Counted from the stretch's first letter, positions 32,498 through 42,782 are shown. The stretch: 64,000 nucleotides of DNA from Rhodobacterales bacterium (GCA_008107755.1 VIRH01000072.1:62001-126000); one strand, 5' to 3'. Numbers and translations are program-made. The notes: generated by a model not told the origin, from the sequence alone.

Positions 32498-33832
32498 TCA
32501 GAGGGGCTGATCCTCACCTTCGCCGCCTGCCGGCAGGAAGACACGCTTCACGGGCTCGCCGGTCTCATCGATGGTCTGGGTGCGCGACGGCAGGGTGCCC
32601 CCATCTGCTGCGTCCGGCGCCCTGTCGAGCGGAAGACGCTGTGTGGAGGGATTGGTTCTGGCCGGCGAAGCGGGCGGCGTCTGGGCCGCGATCGTGTCGG
32701 CCGTGCGCGGATCATCGACCCGTCCCCGCATCGGTGACAGCGGCTCACCCTTGACGAAGAAGCGGTAGGTCGCGCTGTCCGGGTCGACCTCCTCATCCTC
32801 CTCGCCGCCAAGCAAAAGCATTTCCGGAGACGTCGTGCGGCCGGTCAGAACGATGAAGTTCGGATCATCCTCCACGCCTTCGAAGGCAAGACCGCCGTAT
32901 CCGCCGAGAATGCGAGACAGTTCACGCTCGACGAAGAAGGCGACTTTCCGATAGCCGTCCCAGGTGAAATCGACACGGTCACCGGTACGCAGCCGCGTGT
33001 TCTTGCCGTCCACATCCGGGCCATAGGAAGAATAGCTGCCGTCCTCGGCCAGGAATATATCCCAGATGTCCACGTATCGCACACGGCGATCCTCGGCAGC
33101 GCTCTGAAAGATGGAGTTCAGTTGGGTGAAATCGCCGTTGACGGCATTGTCGTTTGTCGGCGGCAGGCCGGCCCAGACGATCGGTTTGCGCTCCTGACGC
33201 ACCACCCGCACGAGATCCTCGACCTTGCCACGGTAGTCCGCAAGCCATTCGTCGGTCATGTATTCAACGGGCGGGTCGCCGGGAAAATTCTCTCCCAGAT
33301 CGTGCTGTCCGATCATGACGACGACGGCTTTCACGTCGGCGCCGCGTATCTTCGCCAGAACGTCGGCAGACCAGTCGGGGGCACCTGCGCCCGCAAGACC
33401 GGCCTTGTCGCTGGTGATCCGCTCAACCTTCACCTGAGGCTTGTCGGCAAGCGTGTATTTCAGTCCGTCCGCGACACCGCGCGCCATGCGGTCGCCAACG
33501 ACCAGAACGAGCCCTGCGTCCGGGTCCTTTTCGACGACGTCGAATTTCGGAGGTGTGCCGGCAGGCCGCGTTACGCGCTTTCGCTTCCGGGTCACGGGAG
33601 GAGGCTTCTGACGCTGTTCCTTCCGGCCGCCGCCGAACAGTCTCTGGATGGGGGCGAACGGATTGAAGCCGCGCAGGATGCCGCTCTGGGCAACCACGAT
33701 CTCGCCGCTGCCCTGCTGCGCAAAGGCTGCCGGGACATCCTCGGCAAGGACTGCAATCGCCAGAACGGCAGCAAGCAGGGCGCCGCACCTGGGCACCCTG
33801 CCTGATCTTTTCTGCCGGAATCGGAGGTTCAC
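32498..33832 (-). CDS. Exported SGNH/DUF459 protein lacking the usual catalytic serine
   Basis: A protein of about 444 residues with a signal peptide (hydrophobic stretch ALLAAVLAIAVLA, cleavage near AFAQ). GTG 33832, with GGAG upstream, is preferred because it removes overlap with the gene upstream. The SGNH-like domain is DUF459: 'VLVVGDRMARGV' (block I), 'VVVMIGQHDLGE' (block III) and the late 'DFTWDGYRKVAFF' region. The block I Ser of GDS is Arg here, so hydrolase activity is doubtful. A proline-rich tail follows. Confidence 0.75.
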   Translation of the reverse strand: MNLRFRQKRSGRVPRCGALLAAVLAIAVLAEDVPAAFAQQGSGEIVVAQSGILRGFNPFAPIQRLFGGGRKEQRQKPPPVTRKRKRVTRPAGTPPKFDVVEKDPDAGLVLVVGDRMARGVADGLKYTLADKPQVKVERITSDKAGLAGAGAPDWSADVLAKIRGADVKAVVVMIGQHDLGENFPGDPPVEYMTDEWLADYRGKVEDLVRVVRQERKPIVWAGLPPTNDNAVNGDFTQLNSIFQSAAEDRRVRYVDIWDIFLAEDGSYSSYGPDVDGKNTRLRTGDRVDFTWDGYRKVAFFVERELSRILGGYGGLAFEGVEDDPNFIVLTGRTTSPEMLLLGGEEDEEVDPDSATYRFFVKGEPLSPMRGRVDDPRTADTIAAQTPPASPARTNPSTQRLPLDRAPDAADGGTLPSRTQTIDETGEPVKRVFLPAGGEGEDQPL

Positions 33833-33866
33833 GATATGCTCCAGGAAACGTCTTTCCCAAGCGAGT

Positions 33867-35138
33867 TTAACCGCCCGTCTTGACCTGCGCCAGCAAAACC
33901 ACCGACGCATACCCGTCCGGGATCATGCCGCGGGAGCGCTGGAAGGCCCGGATGCCGCGCTTTGTGGCTGGTCCGACCTTACCGTCGGCCGTTCCCACCG
34001 AGTAGCCCAGGCTGTTCAAAAGCGCCTGCAGTTCCTTCGTTTCCGAACGGCTCAGCGGGCGGTAGTCCTTCGCCCAATCACCGTCCAGCTTGCCGCCGCC
34101 GATGATCCGGTCGGCCAGATGCCCGACCGCCAGGGCATAAGCCGTGGCGTTGTTGTAGCGCTTGATCACGTAGAAATTGCGCAGCATCAAGAAGGCAGGA
34201 CCGCTCGCACCCGCCGGCAGCACCAGGATGGCGTTGTCTTCCGGCCGCGGGAAATCCCGACCGTTGGTACGCTTGAGGCCGTGCCTGCTCCACTGCCCGA
34301 GCGTCAGCGTCTTGTCGCCGTCGGCCAGATGATAGTCGAAACCGGAGGGCAGCTTGACCTCATAACCCCAGGTCTTGCCGGACTGCCAGCCGTGTTTCTT
34401 CAGGTAATTCGCTGTCGAGGCAAGCGCATCGGGAATGGAGGTCCAGATGTCGCGACGGCCGTCGCCGTTATAGTCGGCGGCATAGGCTTTCCAGCTCGAC
34501 GGCATGAACTGTGTGTGTCCCATCGCGCCGGCCCATGAGCCTTCCATGTCCTGGAACCGGACATGACCTGCCTGGACAATACCGAGGGCGGTGACCAGTT
34601 CCTTTTGCCAGAAGCTCTTGCGGCGCGGCGCGCCATAGGCAAGCGTAGCCAGAGCCTGGACCACATTGTGCCGGCCCATGTAACCACCGTAGTTGGTTTC
34701 CATGCCCCAGATCGCCAGAACAGCCTCGCGGCTGACGCCGTAGCGGGCTTCGATCTGCCTCAGAACCGTGTCGTATTCGTGAAGGAACTTGCGGCCCTTC
34801 TCGACCCGATCGTCGGAAACGGCACTGTCGAGATACTCCCAGATCGGCTTGACGAACTCGGACTGCTTGCTCATCAGCCGCAAGGTGTCGTCGTCCGGCT
34901 CCATGCCGGTGAACACCGAATTGTAGGTTTGCGAGGAGATCCCGGCCGCGTTCGCGGTGGGCCAGAAATCGCGCACGAACCTGTCAAAGCCAGGATCGGC
35001 ATGTGCGGGCATGGACAGGCCGGCGAGACCGGCGGCCAGCGCCACGCGAACAATCACGCGTTTCAACGGGAACATCGGGATTCCTATAACGGGCAGCAAA
35101 GTCATGGCCTTGGCTGCGATGCGCACAAAGGTCAGCAT
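33867..35138 (-). CDS. Lytic murein transglycosylase, SLT_2/MltB type
   Basis: A 423-residue periplasmic enzyme that cleaves peptidoglycan glycan strands. Catalytic Glu lies in AIWGMETNYGGYMG, followed by 'WAGAMGHTQFMPSSWKAYAADYNGDGRRDIW' typical of the MltB family, and a C-terminal peptidoglycan-binding domain ('LQALLNSLGYSVGTADGKVGPATKRGIRAFQ'). ATG 35138 has an AAGGAGG five bases upstream; a second ATG at 35075 would still include the signal peptide core. Confidence 0.92.
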   Translation of the reverse strand: MLTFVRIAAKAMTLLPVIGIPMFPLKRVIVRVALAAGLAGLSMPAHADPGFDRFVRDFWPTANAAGISSQTYNSVFTGMEPDDDTLRLMSKQSEFVKPIWEYLDSAVSDDRVEKGRKFLHEYDTVLRQIEARYGVSREAVLAIWGMETNYGGYMGRHNVVQALATLAYGAPRRKSFWQKELVTALGIVQAGHVRFQDMEGSWAGAMGHTQFMPSSWKAYAADYNGDGRRDIWTSIPDALASTANYLKKHGWQSGKTWGYEVKLPSGFDYHLADGDKTLTLGQWSRHGLKRTNGRDFPRPEDNAILVLPAGASGPAFLMLRNFYVIKRYNNATAYALAVGHLADRIIGGGKLDGDWAKDYRPLSRSETKELQALLNSLGYSVGTADGKVGPATKRGIRAFQRSRGMIPDGYASVVLLAQVKTGG

Positions 35139-35215
35139 AAGGGCCTCCTTAAGCCCACATCGAATTTCGTTTCTGCCCCCGCCCCATGAATGGTCCTGTT
35201 TAGGTTACCGTACAG

Positions 35216-36688
35216 TTAATGCCGGAAGCGAAGACCCGCTTCAACTGCATTTTCGTTGTAATCGCTGCCCTGCTGCGAACTGTCGAACCGGCGATGGGTG
35301 TAGTCGGCTGTCAGGGCCAGGTTCCGCGTCAGAGCGAACGTCAGGCCGGCGAAGCCTGATAGCGTGCGCTCCTCGATCGAGACACCTTCATAGGTGCGGT
35401 AACTGTAACCGACGCCTGTCTCGCCCACAAACCTGTCACTAAAGACATGAGCAAGACGCAAGTCTCCGGAATAGACCACCGATCCGCTGGCTCCATCGAT
35501 ATCCGAGGAGGAAAAACTGGTGCCAAGGCCGGCTGTCACCGTTGTCAGACGCGTCGGCGACCAGACGAGGGACCCGTTCAGCACCAGTGCGGAAAGGTCG
35601 TCAAGGTTCTCGTCTTCCAGGTTCTCCAGATGCCAGCCCGCGCCGAGTTCGCCGGCCAGCTTTGCGGAGGCGATTGTCACCCCGGCAACCGCTTCGTAGC
35701 CGTTTGCATTCCTGTTCTCGCACAGGGCACCGGTGCAGGTATTGTCATACCGCCGCAACAGCAGCGCGCCCTCAACGAAGGGGGAAATGACGCTGCCGGT
35801 ATTGCCGTCGAGACGAAGGCTTGCCGAATAAAGGGTGTTGTCGCGTCCGCTTTCTTCTGAAAACTCAGAACGCACGTCGGAGGAATAGGTATTGCGGTCT
35901 GCGCCGACGCCAACGGTGGCCGCGACGATCCCGACCGCCCGTGTCACGCCCAGCGTTCCGGAAATCGTCTGGTTGTTGTCGACCCCGGATGACGATTCCG
36001 CACTGCCGTCCTCTTCCCGCGCGTAGCTGTAGGAGAGCCCGCTCTCGATCCGCGTCCGGTCGCTGACATCGAGCCTGAGGTTCGCAGTGGCGGTCACCGA
36101 GCCATCGTTGTCGTCCGAATTTTCCGGATAGCCCGTATAGGTTCCGCGCAGCGACGCGTCGAACTGGTGACGCGACCAGTTCGAGGTCAGGCCGACATCG
36201 GGCGAAATGCGATAGAGCCCGCCACCGGTGCCGCCCGCTGAGCCTGCGGTATTGTCCGTCCAGCCCGAGGTCACCGTCAGTTGCGGCGTCAGGGTGAAGG
36301 TTCCCAGCCGAATTCCCCTCGGCTGGTCGAATGTGGTGTCGCCCGCAAAAACCTCTGTATCGAGCGTCTCGCCATTGACCGTGACCGAACGGCTGACCGC
36401 CGCGATGCGATCGGAAAAGGGCCGGACCGGGACGACCGGACCACTGGAGCCAAGGCCGGACGAATCGGTTTCGGCCTCCGCGCTGTTCAGCGTCGGGCGA
36501 AGCGCGTAGACATTGCTCTGGGTCGGATTGACGACGGTGTTTTCATCCGCCGGGTCGGCACCGTCTTCCGATTGCTCGGCATCCGCCGCATCCGCGCTTC
36601 CCCGCAGCGATGCGGCAGTCGACTGCGCCGCCGCGGGAGCGGCGTGCAGGATCGCACAGCACAGAAGCAGATGAACGTATAGACGCAT
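35216..36688 (-). CDS. Outer-membrane beta-barrel protein
   Basis: A 490-residue protein with a signal peptide (ending APAAAQ) and an acidic linker, then an alternating pattern of polar and aromatic residues typical of an outer-membrane beta-barrel. It ends 'NAVEAGLRFRH'. Two Cys (TCTGALCEN) may form a disulphide in a loop. It resembles unassigned barrel families found with exopolysaccharide genes, but no specific role is evident. It is followed by the lytic transglycosylase gene on the same strand. Confidence 0.75.
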   Translation of the reverse strand: MRLYVHLLLCCAILHAAPAAAQSTAASLRGSADAADAEQSEDGADPADENTVVNPTQSNVYALRPTLNSAEAETDSSGLGSSGPVVPVRPFSDRIAAVSRSVTVNGETLDTEVFAGDTTFDQPRGIRLGTFTLTPQLTVTSGWTDNTAGSAGGTGGGLYRISPDVGLTSNWSRHQFDASLRGTYTGYPENSDDNDGSVTATANLRLDVSDRTRIESGLSYSYAREEDGSAESSSGVDNNQTISGTLGVTRAVGIVAATVGVGADRNTYSSDVRSEFSEESGRDNTLYSASLRLDGNTGSVISPFVEGALLLRRYDNTCTGALCENRNANGYEAVAGVTIASAKLAGELGAGWHLENLEDENLDDLSALVLNGSLVWSPTRLTTVTAGLGTSFSSSDIDGASGSVVYSGDLRLAHVFSDRFVGETGVGYSYRTYEGVSIEERTLSGFAGLTFALTRNLALTADYTHRRFDSSQQGSDYNENAVEAGLRFRH

Positions 36689-37086
36689 GAAAGTCCGGGA
36701 CCGGTCGGAGTCGATATCCGGCCCAAACTGACGAATGTTGGTTAATGGTTGGTTTCACTTTCGCAAATTGAAGGCCCGGAGCGGATATTGAGCGCGAAGG
36801 TCCAAGGTGTGTTCACACTCGCCGCCCCCTCTTCATTCCCAACGAATACCACCACTTTTCCCCGCAAACTCACATGAACGGGCGATGCTAATCCATTTAA
36901 CCCCGCGCGCGTTCTTGATCGGGCGGAACGACTGGCCTACAGCTTGGAAGAACCAACGTGACCCTGCACCGAATTGCCCGAATCCAGCGGCCGTTGCGGC
37001 ATTGAGTGGCAATCGCGCGAACCATAAAAAAGTCCGAAGTCATGTCCATAAGCCAGAGCGAACGCATTTCAGAAGAAGAAACGGAC
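36689..37086. other. Divergent intergenic region before kdsD
   Basis: About 400 bases separating the beta-barrel gene (leftward) from kdsD (rightward). It includes the codons of possible longer kdsD N-termini (37006, 37042). No clear promoter or RNA element is recognisable. Confidence 0.35.
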
Positions 37087-38055
37087 ATGACCAGTCAATG
37101 CCTGGTTTCCGCGGAGCGGACCCTGGAAACCGAAATCGCGGGCCTCAGCGCCGTCCGGGTCGCTCTCAAGAACGGGTTGGCGGCACCGTTCAGACAGACT
37201 TGCGAACTGATCGAGAAAAGCAGCGGACGCGTCATCGTTACCGGCATCGGCAAGAGCGGGCATATCGGTACCAAGATTGCCGCAAGTCTGGCATCCACGG
37301 GCACTCCGGCCTTTTTCGTGCACGCCAGCGAAGCCAGCCATGGCGACCTCGGCATGATCACCAGCGGCGACGTCGTGCTGGCCATGTCCTGGTCGGGCGA
37401 GACGCAGGAACTTGCCGGCATCGTCGCCTACACCAGACGCTTCAAGGTGCCGCTCGTCGCGATCACTTCGCGCGAGGACAGCACGCTCGGGCGGGCAGCC
37501 GATATCGTCATGAAGCTTCCGGCAGTGACCGAAGCCTGCCCGCACGGGCTGGCCCCCACCACGTCCGCCCTCATCCAGCTTGCCATCGGCGATGCCCTTG
37601 CCGTCGCCCTTCTGGAAGGGCGCGGGTTCACCGCTCAGGATTTCCGTGTCTTCCATCCTGGTGGCCGTCTCGGCGCCAGCCTGAAGACCGCAAGGGACAT
37701 CATGCATTCCGGCAAACAGCTCCCGCTGGCGCCCGCATCGCTGCCGATGAGCGAAGGCATCGTCCTGATGAGCCAAAAGGGCTTTGGCGTTCTGGGGGTG
37801 ACCGACGAGTTGAACCGGCTGATCGGCATCATTACGGACGGCGACCTTCGCCGTCACGTTTCGTCCAACCTCCTGGAAAAATCCGCAGGCGACATCATGA
37901 CCCGCGGCCCGAAGACCGTCTCCTCCAATACGCTCTCCGCATCGATCCTGGAGCTCCTCAACAGTCTTTCGATCACATCCGTTTTCGTGGTCGATGACGG
38001 ACGCACGGTCGGCATTGTGCATTTGCACGACCTGCTGCGTATCGGCGCCGCCTGA
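37087..38055 (+). CDS. kdsD: Arabinose-5-phosphate isomerase, KpsF/GutQ family
   Basis: Interconverts ribulose-5-phosphate and arabinose-5-phosphate, the first step of Kdo synthesis. From ATG 37087 it is 322 residues, close to E. coli KdsD. The SIS domain has VTGIGKSGHIGTKIA and FFVHASEASHGDLGMI, with AMSWSGETQEL. Two CBS domains follow ('MHSGKQLPLAPASLPMSEGIV' and 'IMTRGPKTVSSNTL'). Starts at 37006 or 37042 remain possible. Confidence 0.9.
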   Translation: MTSQCLVSAERTLETEIAGLSAVRVALKNGLAAPFRQTCELIEKSSGRVIVTGIGKSGHIGTKIAASLASTGTPAFFVHASEASHGDLGMITSGDVVLAMSWSGETQELAGIVAYTRRFKVPLVAITSREDSTLGRAADIVMKLPAVTEACPHGLAPTTSALIQLAIGDALAVALLEGRGFTAQDFRVFHPGGRLGASLKTARDIMHSGKQLPLAPASLPMSEGIVLMSQKGFGVLGVTDELNRLIGIITDGDLRRHVSSNLLEKSAGDIMTRGPKTVSSNTLSASILELLNSLSITSVFVVDDGRTVGIVHLHDLLRIGAA

Positions 38056-38225
38056 TCCACGGCCTCTGACCGTCGCGTCACCTGTCAAAACTGCCTGTCC
38101 GGGCAAGTTTTTTTGAAAACTGGGGCAAGAAGAGGCGCAGCATTAGGATTTGATTAGCCATAAGCCACTTAGACTGCAGCCAGGTTTCATCGGCCTCGCG
38201 CCGCAGACTTGGGTGTGTTTACGGA

Positions 38226-38993
38226 ATGGATCTGGCGACCCTGATCGGAATTGTCGGTGCCTTTGGCGTCGTCGTGACGGCTATTTTCCTGGGCGGAAGC
38301 TTCGGGCAGTTCATCGACATACCGTCGATGCTCATCGTTATCGGCGGCGGCATGGCAGCAACCCTGATCCGTTTTCAGCTGTCCGATATCGTGGCGGCCT
38401 TCGTGACGGGCTTCAAGGTAGCGCTTTCCGGTGCCGGCGCGAAGCCGCGTGACCTGATCACGGAAATCGGCAACCTCAGCGAGATCGTCCGCAAGTCCGG
38501 CCCGCTCGGCCTTGAAAACGTCGATGTCTCGGACCCGGTTCTGGCCAAGGGCGTCCAGTACATCGCCGACGGCTATGAACTCGATTTCATCCGCGAGTCG
38601 ATGGAGCGCGAGCGCGACCTGAACCTGTCGCGTCTTTCCGAAGGCAAGCGCGTGATGAAGGCTCTCGGCGACAGCGCCCCGGCCTTCGGCATGATCGGCA
38701 CACTGGTCGGTCTCGTGCAGATGCTTGCGAACATGGACGACCCTGCCGCGATCGGTCCGTCCATGGCTGTTGCGCTTCTGACCACGCTTTACGGCGCGCT
38801 GGTCTCAAACATCATCTGTCTGCCGCTGGTCGACAAGCTCGACGCCAAATTCGACACGGACGAACTCAACCAGACCCTGATCATCGACGGTGTCTGCCAG
38901 ATCCGGGAATCGAAAAGCCCGGCTCTCATCAAGGAAATGCTGGTCGCCTACCTGCCGGAAAAGGCGCGAGCGGAACTGGTCGAGGCCGCGTAA
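38226..38993 (+). CDS. MotA/PomA-type flagellar stator protein
   Basis: A 255-residue membrane protein with four hydrophobic segments (about 5-25, 32-50, 150-170 and 183-203). The N-terminus, MDLATLIGIVGAFGVVVTAIFLGG, and the loop 'LSEGKRVMKALGDSAPAFGMIGTLVGLVQML' match the PomA subclass more closely than E. coli MotA. It forms the stator with the next gene and contacts the rotor through the charged cytoplasmic loop. The neighbours are not flagellar genes. Confidence 0.88.
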   Translation: MDLATLIGIVGAFGVVVTAIFLGGSFGQFIDIPSMLIVIGGGMAATLIRFQLSDIVAAFVTGFKVALSGAGAKPRDLITEIGNLSEIVRKSGPLGLENVDVSDPVLAKGVQYIADGYELDFIRESMERERDLNLSRLSEGKRVMKALGDSAPAFGMIGTLVGLVQMLANMDDPAAIGPSMAVALLTTLYGALVSNIICLPLVDKLDAKFDTDELNQTLIIDGVCQIRESKSPALIKEMLVAYLPEKARAELVEAA

Positions 38994-39035
38994 GCGAGCC
39001 CGTCGGCGGAAACCCAAGGAACCGGATCCGAGGCA

Positions 39036-39890
39036 ATGGCAAAGAAAAAGCAGCAAGGCGGCGGCGGCGCTCCGGATTGGCTGGTGACATTTGCCGACCT
39101 CATGTCCCTGCTCGTCTGCTTTTTCGTTCTGATCATCTCCTTCTCCATTCAGGACAAACAGAAGCTCCAAGTCGTCGCAGGTTCGATGCGCGAAGCATTC
39201 GGCGTCAAGGACACGACCCGCAAGACCGGCATCATCGAGGTCGAGGGCATCCCGATCCGCGATTACATGAAGGACATCAGCCAGATCGAGCAGGAAATGG
39301 ACTCCGACTTTGCTCAGGAGCGCCATGAGAGCCGCCGCAAGCAGGGTCCGGAAGCCAACACACACGATACCTTCGAGACGGATATCGAACGTCCGCGGCA
39401 ATTCGCGACCGCCGCCGCCTCGCTGCGCCAGGCCTGGCAGGAAATGCCGGAGATCACGGAAATTTCCAGCAACATCATTCTGGAAGAATCCGAAGAAGGC
39501 CTCAACATCATGCTGGTCGATCAGGACGGCCGGTCGATGTTCCGCGAAGGCTCCAAATACCCTTACGAGACCACCCGCCGGCTGATCGCGAAGATGGCGC
39601 CTGTTCTGTCGAAAATGCCAAATCGGATCGAGATCACCGGGCACACGACAACGGGACAGGTCACCATCGACCCGAACTACACCGGCTGGGATCTGTCCAG
39701 CGAGCGCGCCAATGTCGCCCGCCAGATCCTGTCCGAATATGGCGTGCCGGACGACCAGTTTTATGCCGTTGTCGGAAAGGCGGACACCGAGCCGCTCTTC
39801 CCGAACGATCCCTACCTCGCTGCCAATCGGCGCATCGGCATTCTTCTGAAAGCGGAAGAGCCGCCGATCCCTCCCGGGCACAAGCTATAA
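39036..39890 (+). CDS. MotB/PomB-type flagellar stator protein
   Basis: A 284-residue protein with one transmembrane helix near the N-terminus, holding the ion-binding Asp21 in TFADLMSLLVCFFVLIISFS, as in PomB of sodium-driven motors. A plug/linker region follows ('IQDKQKLQVVAGSMREAFGV'), then a C-terminal OmpA-like peptidoglycan-binding domain ('RIEITGHTTTGQ', 'WDLSSERANVARQIL'). Paired with the PomA-like gene; a sodium-driven motor is inferred from resemblance only. Confidence 0.9.
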   Translation: MAKKKQQGGGGAPDWLVTFADLMSLLVCFFVLIISFSIQDKQKLQVVAGSMREAFGVKDTTRKTGIIEVEGIPIRDYMKDISQIEQEMDSDFAQERHESRRKQGPEANTHDTFETDIERPRQFATAAASLRQAWQEMPEITEISSNIILEESEEGLNIMLVDQDGRSMFREGSKYPYETTRRLIAKMAPVLSKMPNRIEITGHTTTGQVTIDPNYTGWDLSSERANVARQILSEYGVPDDQFYAVVGKADTEPLFPNDPYLAANRRIGILLKAEEPPIPPGHKL

Positions 39891-40026
39891 CAGGTCCCGG
39901 CGCGGGGAATGCAGGCGCGATAGTCGCGTGGTGGACGGTTGCCTGTTTTCAGCGCACGGCCAACGGGACGACCTGAGGCCTCCAGCCGCACCATCGACGT
40001 CTGAACACATCAACCTGATCGGCCTG

Positions 40027-40488
40027 TCACACCTTGGCGACCGGGGTCACCACCAGCCTCGCCCCGTCGATCGCCTCGACGCGCACCTTCGTGCCGGACG
40101 GTAGATCCGGTCCGGTGATGCGCCAGATCGTATCGTCGATGGAAAGATTGCCCGAGCCTTCGCTGAGCGGTCGCGTCAGTGTGAATTCACGCCCGATGTA
40201 GCGGCTGCCGCGCTGGTTCAGGCCCGGATCGCCCTTTTCCGAGGCCATTTTGCCCATGAGCGCACGCCCGGCCAGCAGGCTGACGAGAGACACCACCAGA
40301 AACAGCACCACCAGGATCTGCCAGCCCGGAGCAAAGAAGAAATCCACGACACCGACGACGAATGCGGCGATACCGAACCACAGGAAAATGGTCCCGGGCG
40401 CGAGGATTTCGAGCCCGAGGAGAAGCAGGCCAAGAACGAACCAGCTCCACGGGCCCAGAAAGGCGAAGAGCTGTTCAGTGCCGCTCAC
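40027..40488 (-). CDS. NfeD-family membrane protein
   Basis: A 153-residue protein with an N-terminal membrane domain of two to three helices and a C-terminal OB-fold ('[55 protein letters not shown]') characteristic of short NfeD proteins. It overlaps the end of the SPFH gene upstream by four bases. NfeD and SPFH partners usually occur as operons and are thought to organise membrane microdomains. Confidence 0.9.
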   Translation of the reverse strand: MSGTEQLFAFLGPWSWFVLGLLLLGLEILAPGTIFLWFGIAAFVVGVVDFFFAPGWQILVVLFLVVSLVSLLAGRALMGKMASEKGDPGLNQRGSRYIGREFTLTRPLSEGSGNLSIDDTIWRITGPDLPSGTKVRVEAIDGARLVVTPVAKV

Positions 40489-41471
40489 GCGCTGCCTCCG
40501 TCCGGACCGCCCGTTTCCGGGATACGGGAGGAGGAAACGTCTTTGCGGTCGTTTTCACCGAATGCTTCCTTGGCGATCTCGCCAATGCCCGTCAGCGCAC
40601 CGAGCAGGGACGTTGCTTCCATCGGCAGGATCAGGGTCTTCTGGTTGCGGGACGTCGCCAGCTCCTTGAAGGCCTCGATGTACTTGTTGGCGACGAAATA
40701 GTTGATGGCCTGAACGTCACCGGAGGCGATCGCCTCGCTCACCATCCGGGTCGCCTTGGCTTCCGCCTCGGCCTCGCGCTCGCGAGCCTCTGCATCCCGG
40801 AATGCGGATTCGCGACGGCCTTCGGCCTCCAGGATCAGCGATTGCTTTTCGCCTTCCGCCTTCAGGATCTCCGATTGCCGCTTGCCTTCCGCCTCCAGAA
40901 TATAGGCACGTTTTTCGCGCTCCGCCTTCATCTGGCGCGCCATGGCATCCACGAGATCACGCGGTGGATTGATGTCCTTGATCTCGATGCGGGTGATCTT
41001 GATGCCCCAGGGCGCTGCCGCCGCGTCGACGACCCTCAGGATCTGCGCATTGATCTCGTCGCGGTTGGACAGGAGATTGTCCAGATCCATGGACCCCATG
41101 ACAGACCGGATGTTGGTCATGGTCAGGTTCAGGATGGCGTTTTGCAGACCGAGCACTTCGTAGGCCGCGCGCGCGGCATCCAGCACCTGGTAGAAGGTCA
41201 CGCCGTCCGCGCTGACGGTTGCGTTGTCCCGGGTGATGACTTCCTGGGTCGGAACATCCAGCACCTGCTCCATCATGTTCAGCTTGTGGCCGACCTTGTC
41301 GATGAAGGGAATAATGAAGTTCAGGCCCGGAGACAGCGTCTTGCGGTACTTGCCGAACCGTTCGACCGTGTAGTTGTAGCCCTGCGGAACGGTCTTGACC
41401 CCTGCAAAGAAGATCAGAATGACCAGCAGAACGAGGCCGATCAGGAAAATGTCAAATCCCGTAATTTGCAT
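40485..41471 (-). CDS. SPFH/band 7 (stomatin-like) membrane protein
   Basis: A 328-residue protein with one N-terminal transmembrane helix and a band 7 domain ('[37 protein letters not shown]', '[24 protein letters not shown]'), followed by an Ala/Glu-rich coiled coil. It is related to QmcA and paraslipins. Oligomers of this family form ring structures in membranes. It is co-transcribed with the NfeD gene. Confidence 0.92.
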   Translation of the reverse strand: MQITGFDIFLIGLVLLVILIFFAGVKTVPQGYNYTVERFGKYRKTLSPGLNFIIPFIDKVGHKLNMMEQVLDVPTQEVITRDNATVSADGVTFYQVLDAARAAYEVLGLQNAILNLTMTNIRSVMGSMDLDNLLSNRDEINAQILRVVDAAAAPWGIKITRIEIKDINPPRDLVDAMARQMKAEREKRAYILEAEGKRQSEILKAEGEKQSLILEAEGRRESAFRDAEAREREAEAEAKATRMVSEAIASGDVQAINYFVANKYIEAFKELATSRNQKTLILPMEATSLLGALTGIGEIAKEAFGENDRKDVSSSRIPETGGPDGGSA

Positions 41472-41699
41472 TGGAGTCTCCCGTCAAATTCCGCGCCACT
41501 ATGACGGCAATTAAGCCGTTGATCCAGCTTAATTCTCCGTTTTCACACGGGGATATAGGCGCAGAATAATCACGTCTGGCAAAGGGGTTCGAAGCACCGA
41601 CCGGCCAGCCAAAACGAACCCGACGCGTCGGCATCGGCAGTTTTGCGGAAGGGATAAACGCCGAGGATGAGAAGCCCCCAGCGCAAGATACCGCCTGCC

Positions 41700-42782
41700 C
41701 TATTCGACCCAGCCGCCCAGTTCGCGGCGGACCACATGGGCGAGGACTTCCATGCCGAGATCGCTGTCGTTGAGGCACGGGATATGCGCGAAATGCTCTC
41801 CGCCGTTTTCCTCGAAGATCTCTCCGGCCTCTCCCGCAATCTCCTCGAGGGTTTCGAGGCAATCGGCAACGAAGCCCGGGTTCAGGACGGCAACATTCTT
41901 CACGCCGTCCTTTGCCAGCTGCTCGACGGTCTTGTCGGTATAGGGCTGCAGCCATTCTTCCGGTCCGAAACGGGACTGGAAGGTGACGCGCAGCTTTTCC
42001 TCGGTCCAGCCAAGCACCTGGCGCATCAGCCGCGTCGTCTTCATGCAGTGGCAGTGATAAGGATCGCCGCGCCGGAAGTAGGACTGCGGGATACCGTGAT
42101 AGGACGTCAGCACGACGTCCGGCTCGAAATCGAGACTGGCGATATGACGTTCGACGGACTTGGCCAGCGCCGTCACATAGACGGGATCGTCATGATAGGG
42201 CGGTACGGTACGGATGGCCGGCTGCCAGCGCATGTCCAGCAGCGTCTTGCAGACGACATCGTTCACCGTGGCGGTCGTCGATGCCGCATATTGCGGATAG
42301 AGCGGAAAGACGAGGATGCGGTCGCAGCCTGCATCCTTCAGGGCCTTGAACCGGTCGGGGATCGACGGCTTGCCGTAGCGCATCGCCCAGTCGACCATCA
42401 GCTTGCCGTCGTGATCGCCAAGGATTTCGGAAAGCTTGTCCGACTGGCTGCGCGTGATGGTCCGCAGCGGAGATTCGTCCTTCTCGTGGTTCCAGATCTC
42501 GTCATAGGCCTTGCCGGATTTTCCCGGGCGGGTCATCAGCACGATGCCGTAAAGGATCGGGTACCAGATCGCCCGCGGCCATTCGATCACGCGCTTGTCC
42601 GACAGGAACTCACGCAGATAGCGGCGCATCGGCCAGTAGTCCGTAGCATCCGGCGTACCCAGATTGACCAGAAGCACACCGACCTTGCCGCTTTTGACCT
42701 GCGGATGATTGTCGGGCAGCTTGACCTTCGCGAATTCTGTCGTCTGTTCGGTGAGGGAACGCTCTGTCGGCAGGGCTGTCAT
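41700..42782 (-). CDS. hemH: Ferrochelatase
   Basis: Inserts Fe2+ into protoporphyrin IX, the last step of haem synthesis. From ATG 42782 it has 360 residues. Family motifs are VGVLLVNLGTPDATDYWPMRRYL near the N-terminus, 'FPLYPQYAASTTATVND', 'LTSYHGIPQSYFRRGDPYHCHC' with the catalytic His, and the late 'FVADCLETLEEI' (the acidic helix). An AGGA precedes the ATG at some distance; longer starts are possible. Confidence 0.96.
   Translation of the reverse strand: MTALPTERSLTEQTTEFAKVKLPDNHPQVKSGKVGVLLVNLGTPDATDYWPMRRYLREFLSDKRVIEWPRAIWYPILYGIVLMTRPGKSGKAYDEIWNHEKDESPLRTITRSQSDKLSEILGDHDGKLMVDWAMRYGKPSIPDRFKALKDAGCDRILVFPLYPQYAASTTATVNDVVCKTLLDMRWQPAIRTVPPYHDDPVYVTALAKSVERHIASLDFEPDVVLTSYHGIPQSYFRRGDPYHCHCMKTTRLMRQVLGWTEEKLRVTFQSRFGPEEWLQPYTDKTVEQLAKDGVKNVAVLNPGFVADCLETLEEIAGEAGEIFEENGGEHFAHIPCLNDSDLGMEVLAHVVRRELGGWVE

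Noticed and set aside
41452-41955. A 167-codon frame between the SPFH gene and hemH
   Set aside because: Overlaps the certain hemH 3' end in another frame and has no conserved motif.
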